A stretch of DNA of 7,142 nucleotides from NCBI GenBank assembly GCA_964424205.1, contig CAYRIF010000195.1:1-7142 (forward strand). Direction: 5' to 3'. The position numbers were made by a program, and so were the translations under genes. Each line of letters opens with the position of its first letter. Within the stretch, counting starts at the first letter, position 1. The notes below the pieces were generated by a model that saw only the letters and a list, made by a program, of their open reading frames with translations, made no database searches and had not been told where the DNA came from. This document shows positions 1-6,428 of this stretch, in pieces. Origin of the DNA: CAYRIF01 sp964424205. Its GTDB lineage: Bacteria > Bacteroidota > Bacteroidia > Cytophagales > Cyclobacteriaceae.

Positions 1-404
1 AATATATTTCTACGAATTAGGAAAACGATACAAGATATCAAAACCATGACGGCTAAGAATTCGAAGAAGTTCATCGCCACATTATAAAATCCATCCAAGA
101 AAGGGGCAAAGACTCTATGCGTCCCCAAAAATCCATCAATGATGAATTCTAATACTTCAAGATTTATAATTAAGAATCCTGCGTAAACAAAAAAGTGCAA
201 AAAGGCAGGAATAAATTTCTTGAACATCTTTTTTTGTCCAAAAGCGACAAGCGTCATGGTGCGTAGTCTTTCAGAAGGGTTACCTTCCCGTTCTACGTCT
301 TTGCCAAGTAAAATATACGCTCTGATGGTTTTAAAACGGTTAAAAAGTAAATAACCTGCAGTGGCAAGCACTAAGAGAAATGCAATTTGTGGTATATATT
401 CCAT
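1..404 (-). CDS. (Fe-S)-binding oxidoreductase, N-terminal membrane part (partial)
   Basis: The reading frame is open from an ATG at 404 to the window edge: 134 complete codons with no stop, so the 3' end lies outside. The translation begins MEYIPQIAFLLVLATAGYLL. It has hydrophobic segments at about residues 4-21, 66-88 and 107-131, separated by a basic cytoplasmic stretch (RLRTMTLVAFGQKKMFKK, residues 46-63) and the motif IIDGFLGTHRVF (88-99). This arrangement matches the N-terminal membrane domain of Bacteroidota (Fe-S)-binding proteins related to heterodisulfide reductase subunits, which continue into 4Fe-4S and cysteine-rich CCG domains. Those catalytic parts would lie outside the window, so the redox role is inferred from the membrane domain alone. 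Such proteins are thought to pass electrons between membrane quinones and soluble partners. Histidines at residues 70 and 96 could be heme ligands, but this is speculative. The gene diverges from the tRNA-Phe gene. Confidence 0.8.
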   Translation of the reverse strand, partial: MEYIPQIAFLLVLATAGYLLFNRFKTIRAYILLGKDVEREGNPSERLRTMTLVAFGQKKMFKKFIPAFLHFFVYAGFLIINLEVLEFIIDGFLGTHRVFAPFLDGFYNVAMNFFEFLAVMVLISCIVFLIRRNI

Positions 405-454
405 TCGTTAAATATTTTTTTTCAATATAGCTTCAAAATTTTATTCATAAAACA

Positions 455-485
455 TTTGGAGCAAAAATATTTTTATATAGATTTG
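455..485 (+). promoter_or_regulatory. Promoter of tRNA-Phe (Bacteroidota -33/-7 type)
   Basis: TTTG at 455-458, a 19-base spacer, then TAGATTTG at 478-485 gives a full match to the Bacteroidota primary-sigma promoter (TTTG, about 19 bases, TAnnTTTG). The start point would fall near 490-493, only 7-10 bases before the mature tRNA 5' end at 500. That is a sensible leader length for a tRNA transcript. Confidence 0.75.
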
Positions 486-493
486 CATCCCAA
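462..493 (-). promoter_or_regulatory. Candidate promoter of the Fe-S oxidoreductase gene
   Basis: On the minus strand the octamer TATTTTTG (469-462) fits the Bacteroidota -7 consensus TAnnTTTG exactly. A TTG at 493-491 could serve as the -33 element, but its spacing of 21 bases is longer than the preferred 19 or so. Transcription would start near 457 and leave a leader of about 50 bases before the ATG at 404. The site lies inside the oppositely oriented tRNA promoter. Confidence 0.45.
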
Positions 494-499
494 TTAAGC

Positions 500-572
500 G
501 GTGCTATAGCTCAGTTGGTAGAGCATCGGACTGAAAATCCGTGAGTCGGTGGTTCGAATCCACCTAGCACCA
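500..572 (+). tRNA. tRNA-Phe (anticodon GAA)
   Basis: The cloverleaf can be drawn by hand. The acceptor arm GGTGCTA (500-506) pairs with TAGCACC (565-571). The D stem is GCTC/GAGC (509-512 with 521-524). The anticodon loop CTGAAAA (531-537) places GAA at 533-535. The T stem is GGTGG/CCACC (548-552 with 560-564) around TTCGAAT. The discriminator base is A572. The outermost anticodon-stem position is a T-T mismatch (526 and 542). The 3' CCA is not encoded (CGC follows), so it must be added by CCA-adding enzyme. Length is 73 bases without CCA. A matched promoter lies just upstream and a hairpin terminator just downstream, so this is a single-gene transcript. Confidence 0.97.
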
Positions 573-575
573 CGC

Positions 576-604
576 AAAAACCCTTTCATATCGAGAGGGT
601 TTTT
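576..604. terminator. Bidirectional intrinsic terminator between tRNA-Phe and the DUF4249 gene
   Basis: AAAAACCCTTTC (576-587) pairs with GAGAGGGTTTTT (593-604) around a five-base loop, giving a 12-bp stem with one U-G wobble in plus-strand RNA. A-runs and T-runs flank the stem, so it can end transcription in both directions. It lies 3 bases after the tRNA and 4 bases before the stop codon of the converging lipoprotein gene, and so probably closes both units. Confidence 0.85.
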
Positions 605-608
605 TGTT

Positions 609-1469
609 TTAATTCAAATTAATAAGCACACCGTTATAGGCTGCAAATATGCCAAATCCTCCTTCAATATTAGTGTAAATGGCTTGCGGTATTCCTCCAG
701 AAAATTCTATATCTAATGTTTGAGCCTTTAGGGTTCTATGAAATTCATAGTAGTTATAATCAACATTGGCCAATAGTGCCAATGGATAAAACTTATACCC
801 ATCATAAGCGGCTACATCGCTTGGCACGAAACTATCTGAAAAAATCATGCCTCCATCATTTAGACGATCGGTATATAACCCTACACTATTACTATTTCTC
901 CTCATTTCTAAATTACCCAAAGCATCCTCTCGCATACTTAAGCTAAACAAACTATAATAGTTGGTTTCATCTGAAAAATCTTCCCAAGATAAAGCAATAC
1001 TTTGCTGCAAATCTCCTTTTGCAATTACCTTCACTTTATTTGTGTCAACCCTACTTATTGGTATAGTACAAGTTGCAGTTGCTTCTAGATAATCAGGAAC
1101 ATTTACCACTAAAGTATAAGTTTTTCCTGCCAATATTGGAAACGCTTCTTTACGGATAAAATAATACCTCTTGAAGTCCTCAAGCAATAAGGTCACTTTT
1201 GTATTCCCTTCCTGTAAGGTAACAATAGCATCTGTCGCAATACTATTGCTCTCTTTACCTAATTCCACCACTCCAATTGCAGGTTCCGCATATCGAACCT
1301 CCACTTTAATCAGGCTATCCTGAGGGCTTATAAACGCTTGTACAACAAGTCTATGTTCTACAGCAGCCTCTTCAACCTCCACTTCTTTCAAAAATATTTC
1401 TTCGCAAGAGATTGTAATTACTAACAAGCCTATCCATAATAATCCGTTAAATAGTTTTTTAGTTTTCAT
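609..1469 (-). CDS. DUF4249 family outer-membrane lipoprotein
   Basis: This 286-residue protein starts with a lipoprotein signal peptide: basic MKTKK, a hydrophobic core at residues 10-20, and a lipobox ending at Cys22 (ITISC). Two acidic residues follow the cysteine (CEE). The body is rich in predicted beta strands. It carries DUF4249 traits: an early LVVQAFISPQDSLIKVEV segment (41-58), a TYTLVV segment near 117-122, and the C-terminal NIEGGFGIFAAYNG (267-280). DUF4249 proteins are typically encoded next to TonB-dependent receptors in Bacteroidota, but their molecular role is not established to my knowledge. The start codon overlaps the stop of the receptor gene by one base (TGATG), which implies translational coupling and joint action at the outer membrane. 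A surface-exposed ligand-binding or lid role, like that of SusD for SusC, is my inference. It is the last gene of the unit, with a terminator right after its TAA. Confidence 0.85.
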   Translation of the reverse strand: MKTKKLFNGLLWIGLLVITISCEEIFLKEVEVEEAAVEHRLVVQAFISPQDSLIKVEVRYAEPAIGVVELGKESNSIATDAIVTLQEGNTKVTLLLEDFKRYYFIRKEAFPILAGKTYTLVVNVPDYLEATATCTIPISRVDTNKVKVIAKGDLQQSIALSWEDFSDETNYYSLFSLSMREDALGNLEMRRNSNSVGLYTDRLNDGGMIFSDSFVPSDVAAYDGYKFYPLALLANVDYNYYEFHRTLKAQTLDIEFSGGIPQAIYTNIEGGFGIFAAYNGVLINLN

Positions 1470-4060
1470 CAGAATTTAAGGTTGTAAGAGAATGAAGGGA
1501 GAAATGGAAGTCCAAAATAGGATAACTTATTCTTATTAGTGTTAGCATCTTCGTTAGGAATATAAATGAAGGGATTAATATGGCCGTACACGTTATAAAC
1601 ACTAATTTCCCAAGTCCGCTCCCTTCCTTTTTTCTTTTTTTTATGAAATTGTATACTCATATTCAAACGATGATAAGGGATTGTCCTAAAAGCATTTCTC
1701 TTTCCATATTGAACAACTTTATGCTGTCTTGAATATCCCTCACCCAAAATATGTGGTTCTAAAATTAAATAATATTTGGGTATAGTAATTGCATTACCCG
1801 TGGCATAGACCCAAGAAGCAGATAGTGTTACTTTAGGTTTTGGCTTATAAATACCAACAATAGAAATGTCATGCCTACGATCATACTTCGCATAAAATTT
1901 TTCACCATCATTAATTCCATCAAACTGATGTTTGGTCCAAGACAAGGTATAACCCAGCCAACCAGAAAATTTTCCAGTCTTCTTCTGAATTAAAAACTCA
2001 CTACCATACGACCAGCCTTGCCCTACCAAAACATTTTGTTGCCAATCCACCTCATTAATTGCTTCTGGATTATCACCAAATTCCAAAACAAAAGCAGTAC
2101 CATCTTTATACGCCAAGATATTATCCATTTTTTTATAAAACCCTTCCATGGTCAGTGTCCATTTTCTTTCTGATAAATCCTTTGCAATACCGAGTGCCAT
2201 TTGCTTTGCTCGTTTTGGTTTGAGTTTTTCGGTGGATGGCACCCATAAATCCGTAGGCATACCCGCACCTGAATTCGACAGTAAATGAACATGCTGATTC
2301 ATTGCGGTAAATGATGCCTTGACTGCCCACTGGTGAGGCAGCGTGTAGCCAACCGCAAATCGTGGTTCTAAATTGTAATAGTTCTTACCATTAACATGGA
2401 AAATATTAGGGCGTACACCAATGTTAAATCTCAAATTAGGAATTGGCTGAATCATCGCTTCTGCATACATGGATACATCAAATGATTTAATTACATTTTT
2501 GGTGTTGAGCACACTATCAATACTAGCATTTTCGTAAGTAAACGCGCTAGGAATAAAACGATAATACGTTGACTTAATCCCGGTCTTGAAAACATAATTG
2601 GGATGTAGCATAAAATCAATGTCATGCTTAATGGTATAGTTTTTTATTTTGGAAGAAAAATCAATATTCAAACCGTCCTGATTATTTCCTTTATTAAAAA
2701 TATTGAACTTATAGTTGGTATATATTATCGAGGTATTAGAAAATAATTTTCTATTATAAATATGATTCCACCGCAGGGTTGATGTCTGATTCCCCCATTG
2801 GAATCCATATTTATTATTATCAATTTTAAATTTCAAAGCATCTTTACCAGAATAACTGCTAATAAATAGCTTGTTTTTATCATTCAACACAAAATTTAAT
2901 TTGGTATTTATATCATAAAAGAATATACCAAATTTTTCCTCCTTTGGAACAAATGGTTTCACCAGCAAATCAAGATATGTTCGTCGACCTGAAATCATAA
3001 ACGATGATTTTCCTTTTTTCAATGGTCCTTCTAACATTAGTTTTGATGCTAGTAAACCTACCCCAAATTCGCCATGTACTTCCTCCTTGTTTCCATCCTT
3101 CATTTGCATCTCCACCACCGAGGAAAGTCGTCCTCCATATCGCGCTGGAAATCCTCCTTTTATTAATTCTATACTCTTGATGGCATCACTGTTAAAAGAA
3201 GAAAACAAACCGAATACATGAAATGCATTATAAACCACCGCATCATCCAACATTAGTAAATTTTGGTCAGGGCTGCCGCCCCTTACATACATACCGGCAT
3301 TAATTTCACTGCTGGTCTGCACGCCAGGCATCAATTGCATTGCCTTCAGTGGGTCTTTGATGCCAAGAATAAAAGTAGGAATGTCCTTTATTTGCGCTAC
3401 AGGGATTTTAATAGCGCTCATCTGCTCGGTCTCACTTATTTTCTCTTGCGCATCTGCATGCACTACAATTTCTTCTAAACCTAACGTCTTCGGTTTTAGG
3501 TTTACATTCAAAGCAACATTTTCCTCTAATCCAACCGCAATCCGCTCAATTTCATAGCCCACTGATGAAATAATGAGATTTACCGTATTTTCTGATGGCA
3601 ATGTGATGGAATAAAAGCCATATTTGTTGGTACTGGTTCCAAGTGCTGTTCCTTTTACATAAATTGTGACCCCTGGCAATGACTCCATACTTTCCTCTTC
3701 CAATACATAGCCGCTAATCGTATAGGTTTTTGTAATTGGAGTTTGTGATTCCTTCCTTTTTTTGATGATTATCTGATGTTTCATCACTTTGAAATCTAAA
3801 CTAGTCAAACGTTTCAGTTTTTTCAAAACCTGATTCAACGGTTTATCTTTCACCACAAAATCTATCTTTCTCTGCGCCTGTATGACTTTGCTGCTATAAG
3901 AAAATGATACTCCTGTTTGATTCTCTATTTTTTGAAGAATTTTTTCAATAGAGGTGCTCTTTTCATTAAGTGTTAGTCGCTGATAATCATTGCTTTGCTG
4001 AGAGAAAACATGCAGGCTAATAAAAATAAAAACAACCGATAAGACTATCGCTTTCCACAT
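1469..4060 (-). CDS. TonB-dependent receptor with N-terminal STN signalling domain and carboxypeptidase-like domain
   Basis: This 863-residue outer-membrane receptor has a signal peptide at residues 1-20 (cleavage probably after VFS). A periplasmic STN (secretin/TonB N-terminal) domain follows at about 28-101, of the kind that contacts FecR anti-sigma factors. Next is a carboxypeptidase-regulatory-like beta sandwich (about 113-190, with SGYVLEEE and the SSVGYE motif), then a TonB-box-like EEIVV (196-200). The plug domain spans about 215-325 and includes MPGVQTSSEINAGMYVRGG and GGFPARYGGRLSSVVEM. A beta barrel runs to the C terminus, which ends in phenylalanine (YNLKF), as expected for a barrel assembly signal. 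The protein is shorter than typical SusC proteins (about 1000) and no susD follows, so it is not a standard glycan SusCD pair. Transport would be driven by TonB-ExbBD, which is not in the window. The substrate cannot be read from the sequence. It lies 63 bases after fecR and overlaps the next gene by one base. Confidence 0.93.
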   Translation of the reverse strand: MWKAIVLSVVFIFISLHVFSQQSNDYQRLTLNEKSTSIEKILQKIENQTGVSFSYSSKVIQAQRKIDFVVKDKPLNQVLKKLKRLTSLDFKVMKHQIIIKKRKESQTPITKTYTISGYVLEEESMESLPGVTIYVKGTALGTSTNKYGFYSITLPSENTVNLIISSVGYEIERIAVGLEENVALNVNLKPKTLGLEEIVVHADAQEKISETEQMSAIKIPVAQIKDIPTFILGIKDPLKAMQLMPGVQTSSEINAGMYVRGGSPDQNLLMLDDAVVYNAFHVFGLFSSFNSDAIKSIELIKGGFPARYGGRLSSVVEMQMKDGNKEEVHGEFGVGLLASKLMLEGPLKKGKSSFMISGRRTYLDLLVKPFVPKEEKFGIFFYDINTKLNFVLNDKNKLFISSYSGKDALKFKIDNNKYGFQWGNQTSTLRWNHIYNRKLFSNTSIIYTNYKFNIFNKGNNQDGLNIDFSSKIKNYTIKHDIDFMLHPNYVFKTGIKSTYYRFIPSAFTYENASIDSVLNTKNVIKSFDVSMYAEAMIQPIPNLRFNIGVRPNIFHVNGKNYYNLEPRFAVGYTLPHQWAVKASFTAMNQHVHLLSNSGAGMPTDLWVPSTEKLKPKRAKQMALGIAKDLSERKWTLTMEGFYKKMDNILAYKDGTAFVLEFGDNPEAINEVDWQQNVLVGQGWSYGSEFLIQKKTGKFSGWLGYTLSWTKHQFDGINDGEKFYAKYDRRHDISIVGIYKPKPKVTLSASWVYATGNAITIPKYYLILEPHILGEGYSRQHKVVQYGKRNAFRTIPYHRLNMSIQFHKKKKKGRERTWEISVYNVYGHINPFIYIPNEDANTNKNKLSYFGLPFLPSFSYNLKF

Positions 4061-4123
4061 ACATGCAAATTAATAAATAATGATAGCCTATATATAAATC
4101 AAACTGTAAATATTAAAATATCA

Positions 4124-5095
4124 TCAACATCCTTTGCCATTCAATAAGATTATATCTCCTTCTTCCGCTGCTTGTAAATTAAGTGTCTTCTTAATTACCT
4201 CGAGTACCTCATGAAGTGATTGCTGATTAAAAGAAGTGGTCAAAGTGCAATTCTTGAGTTTGGTATTTTCAAATTGAACCTCAGCATGATATACTTCGTT
4301 AATTTTGTCTATTACCTGTTCCAATGGCATATCATCAAATGTCATTTGCTTGGTTTTCCATGATAGGTAATTTGGGTCATCATTTAATACCTCCAACAAT
4401 TCACCCGTCTTTTTATTAAAAATTCCTTTTTCGCCTTTGGTTAAAATCACCTCCTCCTCTTTTGCCCTGACAGCTACTGTGCCTGAGGCTACGGTCACTT
4501 CAATCGTGGAATTTTCCGTATGAGAATTAACATAGAAAGAAGTACCTAATACTGCCACTTCAATATTTTGTGTTTCAATAACAAACGGCTTCTGCTCATT
4601 TCTTTTCACTTTAAAAAAGGCATCGCCGTTTAGCGTTACTTTTCGCTCTTTTCCTTTAAATCCTTTGATAAATTCAATTTTAGAATGACTATTTAGCGTT
4701 ACTTCCGTCCCATCATTTAGCTGAAAGATATTCGCTGTATTTTCTGCTACTAAAGACTTTGTAGCAATGTTCTTATCTGAATTAAACAACCAAAGACCTG
4801 CCATTACTAATAGCAACACTGCTGCCGCTATTTTTAGCATCGGAAACGAATTTCTCTTTCTATGAATATCAATAACCTTGGCTTCAGGGAATAGATTACT
4901 TGCCACTTTTTTCCATGCGGCCTCCACCTCTATACTTGCGTTGGGCTGCAAAAGATGCCAGGTGTTTTTGTATTGGTTAAACTTGGCTTTGTTTTCTATA
5001 CTTTCATGCACCCAATTTTCAAGCGCCACTATTTCATCCGCACTTGCTTCTCCTGCCAAGTATTTACTTACCAATATGTCGTAATCTGTATTCAT
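4124..5095 (-). CDS. FecR family anti-sigma factor with C-terminal DUF4974 domain
   Basis: This inner-membrane regulator should hold or activate the neighbouring ECF sigma factor and read the state of the outer-membrane receptor. Using the ATG at 5095 it has 323 residues. A cytoplasmic helical region (1-80) begins MNTDYDILVSKYLAGEASAD and contains ENWV and the WHLL segment. A single membrane helix lies at about 86-104. The periplasmic FecR domain follows at about 115-212 (DGTEVTLNSHSKIEF, LNGDAFFKVKR, VLGTSFYV, VASGTVAV). A DUF4974 domain lies at about 245-320, starting at YLSWKTKQMTFDDMPLEQV; this fold resembles the STN domain of the receptor. A longer version from a GTG at 5110 is open but adds only five residues. 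Family members normally begin about where the ATG lies, so the ATG is preferred. A GAGGG 10-14 bases upstream of the ATG may help initiation. The gene lies 49 bases after the sigma gene. Confidence 0.92.
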   Translation of the reverse strand: MNTDYDILVSKYLAGEASADEIVALENWVHESIENKAKFNQYKNTWHLLQPNASIEVEAAWKKVASNLFPEAKVIDIHRKRNSFPMLKIAAAVLLLVMAGLWLFNSDKNIATKSLVAENTANIFQLNDGTEVTLNSHSKIEFIKGFKGKERKVTLNGDAFFKVKRNEQKPFVIETQNIEVAVLGTSFYVNSHTENSTIEVTVASGTVAVRAKEEEVILTKGEKGIFNKKTGELLEVLNDDPNYLSWKTKQMTFDDMPLEQVIDKINEVYHAEVQFENTKLKNCTLTTSFNQQSLHEVLEVIKKTLNLQAAEEGDIILLNGKGC

Positions 5096-5144
5096 GTTAA
5101 AGTCCCTCACCGTTATTACACAAAAAAGTCATGCTACCCTTAGT

Positions 5145-5693
5145 TCAACTGTTAAAAAAATACAAAAAAACTATGACGGTAACAATATACGCTTCCAAAT
5201 CCACTTTCAGCGCCTTCAAAGCCTTGGTCATATGTGCCTCTACCGACTTCACAGATATTCCCAGCTTCTCAGCGATTTGTCTATATTTTAGATCTTCAAA
5301 CCGACTCATCTCAAAAATTTGGCGACTTTTATCAGGTAAGGCGCTAATGGCATTGTCAATTTTTATTTGCAGTTCATCCACTTCCAATGCATCACTTTCT
5401 GCTGTAAACAAATTTTCATCCACCGTATCAAAATCAAGAATCTGACTTTTGAATTTTTTATTATCTCTGATGTAATTAAGGCAGAGGTTTCGAACAGAAG
5501 TATAGATATATGATTTGACAGGTTTATCTGAATCAATTTTCTCCTTGTTGTTCCAAAGATTAATAAATGCCTTTTGGACAATATCCTTGGATGCCTCTAA
5601 GTCATAGACATAACTTTTGGCAAATGCACACAGTGGCTCAAAGTACTGCTTGAACAGACTTTCAAATAAAACTTTATCTAATCCTGTGGTCAA
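5145..5693 (-). CDS. ECF RNA polymerase sigma-70 factor (FecI-like, Bacteroidota type), TTG start
   Basis: This 182-residue sigma factor contains only regions 2 and 4. Region 2 spans about residues 10-78, with LFESLFKQYFEPLCAFAKSY, the region 2.2 helix DIVQKAFINLWNN, and PVKSYIYTSVRNLCLNYIR, which includes the -10 recognition and melting part. Region 4 spans about 108-162, with ALPDKSRQIFEMSRFEDLKY and the helix-turn-helix AEKLGISVKSVEAHMTKALK. Together with FecR and the STN receptor downstream it forms a surface-signalling system and probably transcribes its own receptor operon or a distant regulon. The start is TTG at 5693. The frame is open back to a TAG at 5765, but no ATG or GTG occurs in frame upstream, and only seven residues precede region 2 here, as is usual. 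The tail after region 4 (169-180, YIVTVIVFLYFF) is strongly hydrophobic. A housekeeping-type promoter lies 33 bases upstream. Confidence 0.92.
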   Translation of the reverse strand: MTTGLDKVLFESLFKQYFEPLCAFAKSYVYDLEASKDIVQKAFINLWNNKEKIDSDKPVKSYIYTSVRNLCLNYIRDNKKFKSQILDFDTVDENLFTAESDALEVDELQIKIDNAISALPDKSRQIFEMSRFEDLKYRQIAEKLGISVKSVEAHMTKALKALKVDLEAYIVTVIVFLYFFNS

Positions 5694-5725
5694 TCTTCTA
5701 AGCTTTAATGTTTTCCATTGTGCGG

Positions 5726-5756
5726 CAAAAATACTGCCAAATTTTAAATTTTCATA
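5726..5756 (-). promoter_or_regulatory. Candidate promoter of the sigma/fecR/receptor/lipoprotein operon
   Basis: TATTTTTG at 5733-5726 on the minus strand matches the Bacteroidota -7 consensus TAnnTTTG. Exactly 19 bases upstream lies TATG (5756-5753), a three-of-four match to the -33 element TTTG. The start point would be near 5720, giving a leader of about 27 bases before the TTG. The site begins 7 bases after the stop codon of the barrel gene, so the operon need not depend on read-through. It implies that the ECF sigma gene is transcribed by the primary sigma factor. Confidence 0.55.
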
Positions 5757-5762
5757 AATAGA

Positions 5763-6287
5763 CTAAAAATGTATCTTTAATCCCAAATTAAAACCAAGTG
5801 TATTGTCATATTTAGTATTACTGTACTGCAGCATTCCTTCAAGCGCTGCATTTTTAGTGAAAAAGTATGATGCTCCTAGCCCAGCTTTATATGTGAATTT
5901 TTTAGATTTATAAGAGGAAACTCTATTACTAAAATCGGTAGATTCTAAATTTCCAGAAGCTAATCCAATACCAGCATGACCAAAAAACCTAAGTTTATCG
6001 TGCTTCCCAAAATAATACCTTGCGAAAGGCATAATTGCAATGGATTCACCTTTGAATGCGCTAAACTTTGTTACTGAATAATCCAATCCAATACCAACAG
6101 CAAGATTGTTAGCCACAAAATATCCTACCGTTGGAGAAAAAATAAATTCGGTTACTGTAAATCCTACATGTTTTTTTGTATTAAAATCAAAATTACCTCC
6201 TATTATAAATTCACCCTTTTCAGTTTGCGCAAATGAGGTGATTGAAAACGTTAAAAGGAGGGTGGTAATAATCATGTTCTTTTTCAT
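5763..6287 (-). CDS. Small outer-membrane beta-barrel protein (OMP_b-brl / porin-like family)
   Basis: This 174-residue protein has a Sec signal peptide (MKKNMIITTLLLTFSITSFA, cleavage expected after Ala20). A series of amphipathic strands with alternating hydrophobic residues follows: EFIIGGNFDF, FIFSPTVGYFVANNLAVGIGLDY, IAIMPFARYYFG, LRFFGHAGIGLASG, FTYKAGLGASYFFTKNAALEGMLQYS. It ends in GFNLGLKIHF, with the terminal phenylalanine typical of proteins inserted by the BAM machinery. Length and strand number fit an eight-stranded barrel of the common Bacteroidota 'outer membrane beta-barrel protein' group, whose members mostly have no assigned function. PTVGYFVANNLAVGIGLDY (51-69) is a characteristic turn-strand segment of this group. 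It lies upstream of the ECF operon on the same strand with 69 bases between. That gap holds a separate promoter, so membership in the signalling unit is doubtful. Confidence 0.85.
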   Translation of the reverse strand: MKKNMIITTLLLTFSITSFAQTEKGEFIIGGNFDFNTKKHVGFTVTEFIFSPTVGYFVANNLAVGIGLDYSVTKFSAFKGESIAIMPFARYYFGKHDKLRFFGHAGIGLASGNLESTDFSNRVSSYKSKKFTYKAGLGASYFFTKNAALEGMLQYSNTKYDNTLGFNLGLKIHF

Positions 6288-6394
6288 CGTTGTATTTCTT
6301 TTATTGTAACATATTCAACTATATAAATGTGGACATCTTATCATTGGTTGCTTGTTCTAAAAAGAAAGGAGCTGAAGCAATTAATTTTGAGCAT

Positions 6395-6421
6395 AAAAAA
6401 AACCGAAACTTTCGCTTCGGT
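6395..6421 (-). terminator. Intrinsic terminator of the clpB transcript
   Basis: Read on the minus strand, ACCGAAGC (6421-6414) pairs with GTTTCGGT (6409-6402) around a GAAA tetraloop (6413-6410). A run of T follows directly (6401-6395). The single G-T pair is a G-U wobble in minus-strand RNA but would be an A-C mismatch in plus-strand RNA, which supports minus-strand action. It lies about 95 bases after the clpB stop codon, leaving a structured 3' untranslated region. Confidence 0.85.
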
Positions 6422-6428
6422 CAATCAA

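Noticed and set aside
500..604. tRNA-Phe 3' end as an integration (att) site
   Set aside because: No duplicate of the tRNA 3' end and no integrase are visible. The neighbouring genes look chromosomal.
716..946. Open frame on the plus strand within the lipoprotein gene
   Set aside because: It runs antisense to a well-supported DUF4249 gene and its translation shows no domain, signal or composition of a real protein.
1469..4060. SusC-type glycan transporter
   Set aside because: The receptor is shorter than SusC, no SusD gene follows and no carbohydrate enzymes are near.
4061..4123. Separate promoter for the receptor gene (TTAATTTG at 4073-4066)
   Set aside because: The octamer misses the consensus at position 2, lies only 5 bases from the ATG, and has no -33 element at the proper spacing. 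Read-through from fecR is simpler.
5096..5110. GTG start for the FecR gene
   Set aside because: It adds only MRDFN to a protein that already begins in the usual family position at the ATG (5095).
5131..5445. 104-codon open frame on the plus strand
   Set aside because: It lies opposite the ECF sigma gene, whose region 2 and 4 motifs are unmistakable. The plus frame is low-complexity and explained as a shadow.
6316..6346. Housekeeping promoter for the barrel gene (TATAGTTG)
   Set aside because: There is one mismatch in the -7 and CAAT where TTTG should be at the -33 position, too weak to list as a feature.
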